DNA of 9,031 nt from an uncultured Hyphomicrobiales bacterium (GTDB taxonomy: Bacteria; Pseudomonadota; Alphaproteobacteria; Rhizobiales; Xanthobacteraceae), in contig CAITEM010000472.1 of the NCBI GenBank assembly GCA_903891395.1, positions 1 through 9,031 on the forward strand, in the 5' to 3' direction. The notes under the pieces are model-generated. The model worked only from the letters and a program-made list of their open reading frames with translations. It made no database searches and had not been told where the DNA came from. Numbering within the stretch: the first letter of the stretch is position 1; every line of letters starts with the position of its first letter. The translations under genes were made by a program, and so were the position numbers. Below, piece by piece: positions 6,092-9,031 of this stretch.

Positions 6092-6695
6092 AGCGCTGCT
6101 CACGCCACGGATCGCCGTAGATGTGATAACCGTTCTCTTCCCAGAAGCCCGGAATTTCGCTGTCCAAGAACTGCAAGCGGCGCACCCACTTCGCGCTTTT
6201 CCAGAAATACAGATGCGGCACCAGCAGCCGCGCCGGACCGCCGTGCTCGGGATCGAGCGGCTCGCCGTCGAATTGCGTGGCGACCATGGCCTTGCCGTCG
6301 AGCAGATCTTCTGACGGCACGTTCGTGGTATAGCCGCCCTCGCAATCGATCAGCACGAAGGGTCCCGGCGGTTCACTCAAACCCGCCGCTTCAAGCAGCG
6401 TGTCGATCGAGACGCCGCGCCAGGTGGTGTCGAGTTTCGACCAGGTGGTGACGCAATGAATATCGACCGTGAGGTCGGTCTGCGGCAGCGCGTTGAATTG
6501 CTCCCAGGTCCATTCGCCGAGCGGGCTTTCGCCGTCCGACAGCGTGAAGCGCCAATTGGCGAGGTCGGGCTCCGGCGTCGGCCCCGCCGACAGCACCGGG
6601 AAATCGGTGACCAGATGCTGGCCGGGCGGTATACGCGCGCTTTTTCCGCTCGGACCACGGCCATGAAAACCGCGAGAAATGGGAGGCGTACTCAT
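6078..6695 (-). CDS. Sulfite-oxidase-like molybdopterin oxidoreductase (cytoplasmic)
   Basis: 205 aa single-domain oxidoreductase of the molybdopterin-binding (SUOX fold) superfamily. Landmarks are PPGQHLVTDFPVLSAGPTP (23-41), WTWEQFNALP (63-71), VDIHCVTTWSKLDTTWRGVS (77-96), GGYTTNVP (120-127) and GGPARLLVPHLYFWKSAKWV (152-171). Cys81 in the HCVT motif is the expected molybdenum ligand. The MsrP/YedY branch carries a Tat signal, but none is present here, and there is no heme or dimerisation domain as in true sulfite oxidases. The substrate is therefore unknown, perhaps a sulfoxide, sulfite or an organic N-oxide. The ATG at 6695 starts at the conserved ISRGFHGRG region; an alternative ATG at 6719 adds eight residues and neither has a strong ribosome site. 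It is the first gene of a unit with the flavin reductase. Confidence 0.88.
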   Translation of the reverse strand: MSTPPISRGFHGRGPSGKSARIPPGQHLVTDFPVLSAGPTPEPDLANWRFTLSDGESPLGEWTWEQFNALPQTDLTVDIHCVTTWSKLDTTWRGVSIDTLLEAAGLSEPPGPFVLIDCEGGYTTNVPSEDLLDGKAMVATQFDGEPLDPEHGGPARLLVPHLYFWKSAKWVRRLQFLDSEIPGFWEENGYHIYGDPWREQRYDGD

Positions 6696-6807
6696 CGTCG
6701 CAGTCTCGCGCGCGTCCATGACGAAGACAATACGCCGAAAGATAGGGTCTCTGGCTCCGCCGGCATTTTGCATGCTGCGCTGCCACACGTTCGCAAAGCA
6801 GCCAAGA

Positions 6808-6819
6808 CCGATTGATCGG
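6808..6819. promoter_or_regulatory. CCGAT-TG-ATCGG palindrome in the divergent promoter region
   Basis: A 12-bp inverted repeat lies between the molybdoenzyme gene and the extradiol dioxygenase gene, just upstream of the candidate -35 element of the latter. It could bind a regulator of either side. Confidence 0.25.
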
Positions 6820-6838
6820 CAACTCCCCCGCAAGAGCT

Positions 6839-6866
6839 TTGACCGGGCCGAGACCCGGTGTAGTTA
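6839..6866 (+). promoter_or_regulatory. Candidate sigma-70-type promoter for the extradiol operon
   Basis: TTGACC (6839-6844) matches five of six bases of the -35 consensus. TAGTTA (6861-6866) after a 16-nt spacer is a weak -10. The spacer is almost filled by the dyad at 6842-6859. The start codon is 39 nt beyond the -10. The call rests mainly on the -35 and the context. Confidence 0.33.
6842..6859. promoter_or_regulatory. ACCGGG-N6-CCCGGT dyad, probable operator
   Basis: Perfect six-base arms with a 6-nt centre (CCGAGA) overlap the candidate -35 and spacer of the extradiol operon promoter. A repressor bound here would block polymerase. The arms could also form a stable GC hairpin in any transcript starting further upstream. 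Confidence 0.45.
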
Positions 6867-6878
6867 GGTTCAACCGAA
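6864..6878. promoter_or_regulatory. TTAGGTTCAACCGAA pseudo-palindrome, MarR-type operator candidate
   Basis: A 15-bp dyad centred on 6871, with one mismatched pair, overlaps the candidate -10 and lies 27 nt before the TTG start. The GGTT-N-AACC core resembles operators of MarR-family repressors that control aromatic catabolism, but this likeness is from memory and no regulator gene is visible next to it. Confidence 0.35.
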
Positions 6879-6904
6879 ACGATCCTCAAAAAGCGAGACG
6901 CCCT

Positions 6905-7864
6905 TTGTCCACGGAACCGATCTACGACATCGCCCATCTCGGTCACGTCGAAATGCTAACCCCGAAATTCGACGAGAGCGTCAAGTTTTTTGTCGACGTC
7001 ATGGGCATGACCGTCAGCGGCGAAAAAGGCGATAGCGTCTATCTGCGCGGCTGGGATGACTATGAGCGCTATTCGCTGAAACTGACCGCGTCGAAGACCT
7101 CGGGCATGGCACACTGCGCCTTCCGCACGCGCTCGCCGCAGGCGCTGGAACGACGCGCCGCGGCGCTGAAAGGTTCAGGGTTCGACGTCGGGTGGAGCGA
7201 CGGCGATCTCGGCCATGGCCGGACATTTGTCTGCAAGGACCCGGATGGCCACGTCATCGAACTGTATTACGACACCGAATGGTACGACGCGCCGCCTGAC
7301 AAACGGCCGGCCTTGAAGAACCAGGCACAGCGCTATCCGGCCCGCGGCTGCAACGTGCGGCGTATCGACCACTTCAACGGTCTCGCCACCGACATCAAGG
7401 CGAACCGGGAGTTCTTCGAGAACTATCTCGGCTTCAGATTGACCGAACAGATCGTGATGGACGACGGTACCGAAGCCGGCATGTGGATGACCGCGACCAA
7501 CAAGTCCTACGACTTTGCCTACACCCGCGACCATACCGGCACCTCAGGCCGCTTCCATCACGTCACCTACGCGCTCGATTCACGCGAGGACGTGCTGCGC
7601 GCCGCCGATATTTTCCTGGAGGCCGGCGTTTTCATCGAGACCGGACCGCACAAGCACGCGGTCCAGCAGACATTCTTTCTCTATTTCTATGAACCCGGCG
7701 GCAACCGCGTCGAGGTCGCCTGCGCCGGCGCCCGGCTGGTGCTGGCGCCGGACTGGAAGGTCATCACCTGGACCGAGACCGAGCGAAAGAAGGGCCAGGC
7801 CTGGGGTCTCAAGACCATCGAGTCGTTCCACACCCACGGCACGCCGCCGGTGGAGCACAAGTAG
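6905..7864 (+). CDS. Type I extradiol ring-cleavage dioxygenase (catechol/homoprotocatechuate 2,3-dioxygenase type, VOC fold)
   Basis: 319 aa from a TTG start; upstream in-frame residues do not look protein-like and STEPIYDIAHLGHVEML fits the family N-terminus. It has two VOC modules: residues 8-123 (HLGHVEM, GHVIELYYD) and 152-290. The C-terminal module carries the 2-His-1-carboxylate iron site: His156 (RRIDHFN), His219 (RFHHVTY) and Glu270 (GGNRVEV). The extradiol signature from His251 through LYFYEPGGNRVE fits the family pattern, including His251 and Tyr260. Asn158 after His156 recalls homoprotocatechuate 2,3-dioxygenase. By eye, the second-shell catalytic histidine (His199/His200 of characterised enzymes) is Tyr202 here, with two extra residues in the following loop. 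It probably opens a catechol-type ring next to a hydroxyl; the substrate is unknown. First gene of an operon with the reductase 11 nt downstream. Confidence 0.88.
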   Translation: MSTEPIYDIAHLGHVEMLTPKFDESVKFFVDVMGMTVSGEKGDSVYLRGWDDYERYSLKLTASKTSGMAHCAFRTRSPQALERRAAALKGSGFDVGWSDGDLGHGRTFVCKDPDGHVIELYYDTEWYDAPPDKRPALKNQAQRYPARGCNVRRIDHFNGLATDIKANREFFENYLGFRLTEQIVMDDGTEAGMWMTATNKSYDFAYTRDHTGTSGRFHHVTYALDSREDVLRAADIFLEAGVFIETGPHKHAVQQTFFLYFYEPGGNRVEVACAGARLVLAPDWKVITWTETERKKGQAWGLKTIESFHTHGTPPVEHK

Positions 7865-7875
7865 CGGAGCCTAGC

Positions 7876-8724
7876 TTGGCGAACGCTCGCATTCCAACAA
7901 CCACCCTGCCGTCCGGCGCGAAGATTCCGACCTTCGGCCTCGGCACCTGGCGCATGGGCGAGAACGCGCGCAAGCGCGCCGATGAGGTCAAGGCGCTGGC
8001 GCATGGCTTGTCGCTCGGCGTCACGCTGATCGACACTGCGGAGATGTATGGCGACGGCGAAGCCGAGACCATCGTCGCGGATGCCGTCGGCTCCAGGCGT
8101 GATGAAGTCTTCATCGTCAGCAAGGTGCTGCCGTCGAACTCCAGCAAACGCGGCACCATCGCCGCCTGCGAACGCAGCCTGAAGCGGCTCAAGACCGACC
8201 GTATCGATTTGTATCTGCTGCACTGGCGCGGCTCGCCGCCATTGCGCGAGACAATCGAGGCATTCGAGACGCTCAAGGACGCGGGAAAGATTCTCGCCTG
8301 GGGCGTCAGCAATTTCGACGCCGGCGACATGGAAGAACTCGCTGAAACCGACGGCGGCACGGCCTGCGCGACCAACCAGGTGCTCTATAATCTTACGCGC
8401 CGCGGTATCGAATTCGACCTGATGCCATGGTGCCGCGCCCGTACCATGCCGATCATGGCCTATTCGCCCATCGAGCAAGGCCGCATGCTCGGTCACGTTG
8501 CGCTCGGCGAGGTCGCGCGCCGGCGCAAGGCGACACCGGCGCAGGTGGCCCTGGCGTGGCTGCTGCGGCAGGACGGCGTCATCGTCATTCCGAAGGCCAC
8601 CGCTCTGGCCCATGTCGAGGAAGATATCGGCGCGCTGGACGTGAAACTCACTGCCGACGATCTCGCCTTGCTCGACAAATCCTTTCCGCCGCCGAAAAAA
8701 GCCACATCGCTCGATATGCTGTGA
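7876..8724 (+). CDS. Aldo/keto reductase
   Basis: 282 aa (beta/alpha)8-barrel NADPH-dependent carbonyl reductase, by family. The catalytic tetrad is intact: Asp53 and Tyr58 (LIDTAEMYGDGEAE), Lys83 (IVSKV) and His116 (LYLLHWRG). FGLGTW lies near the N-terminus (20-25), GVSNFD at about 142-147 and the cofactor-binding IPKA near 238-241. The start is TTG at 7876, supported by CGGAG six bases upstream and by family alignment (ARIPTTTLPSGAKIPTFGLG). It follows the extradiol gene by only 11 nt, so it is cotranscribed. It may reduce an aldehyde or ketone arising in the same ring-cleavage route, or supply the diol substrate. Its class resembles 2,5-diketogluconate reductase/YeaE-like proteins; the substrate cannot be read from the sequence. 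Confidence 0.9.
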   Translation: MANARIPTTTLPSGAKIPTFGLGTWRMGENARKRADEVKALAHGLSLGVTLIDTAEMYGDGEAETIVADAVGSRRDEVFIVSKVLPSNSSKRGTIAACERSLKRLKTDRIDLYLLHWRGSPPLRETIEAFETLKDAGKILAWGVSNFDAGDMEELAETDGGTACATNQVLYNLTRRGIEFDLMPWCRARTMPIMAYSPIEQGRMLGHVALGEVARRRKATPAQVALAWLLRQDGVIVIPKATALAHVEEDIGALDVKLTADDLALLDKSFPPPKKATSLDML

Positions 8725-8731
8725 TCGACGG

Positions 8732-8747
8732 GAGCGCTTCGCCGCTC
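8732..8747. repeat. Small stem-loop between the aldo/keto reductase and the next gene
   Basis: GAGCG-CTTCGC-CGCTC lies in the 60-nt gap. It is too short and lacks a T-run for a convincing terminator; it might slow polymerase or protect the upstream message. Confidence 0.2.
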
Positions 8748-8784
8748 TAGAATTGGCGAAACTCAAGAACACCCAAGGACAGCC

Positions 8785-9031
8785 ATGACCCGCAAGAATA
8801 CCCCGCGCATTTCCTTTATCGGCTTCGGCGAGGCCGGACAGGCCGTCGCCTCCGGCTTGCGCGAGGGCGGCATCGAGCAGATCGCCGCCTGGGACATTCT
8901 GTTTCCCGATGCGGGCGGCGCAAAACTGAAAGACGCAGCGGACAAAGCCGGCGTTCGCATTGCCCAGTCGGCTGCAGACGCGGTTGCAGATACCGACGTG
9001 GTGATTGCCGCCGTGACGGCGGCCTCGAGCC
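8785..9031 (+). CDS. NAD(P)-dependent oxidoreductase, 6-phosphogluconate/beta-hydroxyacid dehydrogenase-like, 3' end off the window
   Basis: Only the first 82 residues are present, covering the start of a Rossmann domain. RISFIGFGEAG holds the dinucleotide motif GFGEAG (residues 13-18), and Asp37 (AAWDI) ends the second strand where an acidic residue usually favours NAD over NADP. ADTDVVIAAVTAA at the edge matches the next strand of the family. The overall look is of the 6-phosphogluconate dehydrogenase-like group with an additional C-terminal domain (DUF1932 type), members of which often sit among aromatic-degradation genes. AAGGA just upstream supports the ATG at 8785. The 60-nt spacing and same strand suggest it continues the extradiol/aldo-keto reductase operon. 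The substrate is unknown. Confidence 0.82.
   Translation, partial: MTRKNTPRISFIGFGEAGQAVASGLREGGIEQIAAWDILFPDAGGAKLKDAADKAGVRIAQSAADAVADTDVVIAAVTAASS

Noticed and set aside
6769..6785. Sigma-54-like TGGCA...TGCA on the minus strand upstream of the molybdoenzyme gene
   Set aside because: There are eleven rather than ten bases between the GG and GC, which sigma-54 does not usually tolerate.
7687..8772. 361-codon minus-strand open frame opposite the aldo/keto reductase
   Set aside because: Shadow of two good genes, spanning the junction between them.
1..9031. Mobile element, phage, toxin-antitoxin, defence system, tRNA or CRISPR content
   Set aside because: I read both strands for transposase-like proteins, array-like direct repeats and clover-leaf sequences and found none. 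Apart from the intergenic dyads, the window is ordinary metabolic and regulatory gene content.

Overview
The window looks like the chromosome of a GC-rich alphaproteobacterium of the Hyphomicrobiales, of Bradyrhizobium/Rhodopseudomonas/Pseudolabrys type. This is judged from codon use and protein flavour, not from a database search. Two features support it: tandem Crp/Fnr-like regulators ending in a shared SCECY motif, and a urea ABC transporter binding protein behind a textbook sigma-54 promoter. No tRNA, rRNA, CRISPR array, insertion sequence or phage gene was seen.

Layout. (1) At the left edge, on the minus strand, lies urtA (urea ABC transporter binding protein), cut by the window edge and carrying an apparent 1-nt frameshift near its 3' end. 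A -24/-12 sigma-54 promoter lies about 66-80 nt upstream of its start. (2) On the plus strand, galB and ligK (also called galC/proA) form a two-gene operon for the last steps of the protocatechuate/gallate 4,5-cleavage pathway: 4-oxalomesaconate hydration, then aldol cleavage to pyruvate and oxaloacetate. (3) Two tandem minus-strand Crp/Fnr-family regulators follow, converging on ligK. A related 16-bp dyad with CRP-like 5-6-5 geometry (TGTCC-N6-GGAC) lies upstream of each. (4) A minus-strand group reads from right to left: a cytoplasmic molybdopterin sulfite-oxidase-like enzyme, an overlapping FAD/NAD(P)H reductase, and after a 114-nt gap a five-helix membrane protein gene that is frameshifted. 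(5) Divergent from that group, on the plus strand, is a probable operon of a type I extradiol ring-cleavage dioxygenase, an aldo/keto reductase and a 6-phosphogluconate-dehydrogenase-like NAD-binding oxidoreductase that runs off the right edge. The first two genes both appear to start with TTG.

How it fits together. Two aromatic-catabolic units (galB-ligK and the extradiol operon) flank a regulatory and redox block. The ring-cleavage dioxygenase that would feed galB-ligK is not in view. The extradiol enzyme here is of the catechol/homoprotocatechuate 2,3-dioxygenase type, and its product would not obviously enter galB-ligK, so the two units probably serve different substrates. The molybdoenzyme and flavin reductase look like a self-contained electron-transfer pair.

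Two single-base homopolymer-length changes (TTT in urtA, CCC in the membrane gene) break otherwise well-preserved genes. Two such lesions in 9 kb suggest sequence error at least as much as true pseudogenes. The most interesting unexplained signals are the shared dyad at the two regulator genes, the cluster of palindromes before the extradiol gene, and a tyrosine where the extradiol family normally has its second-shell catalytic histidine.
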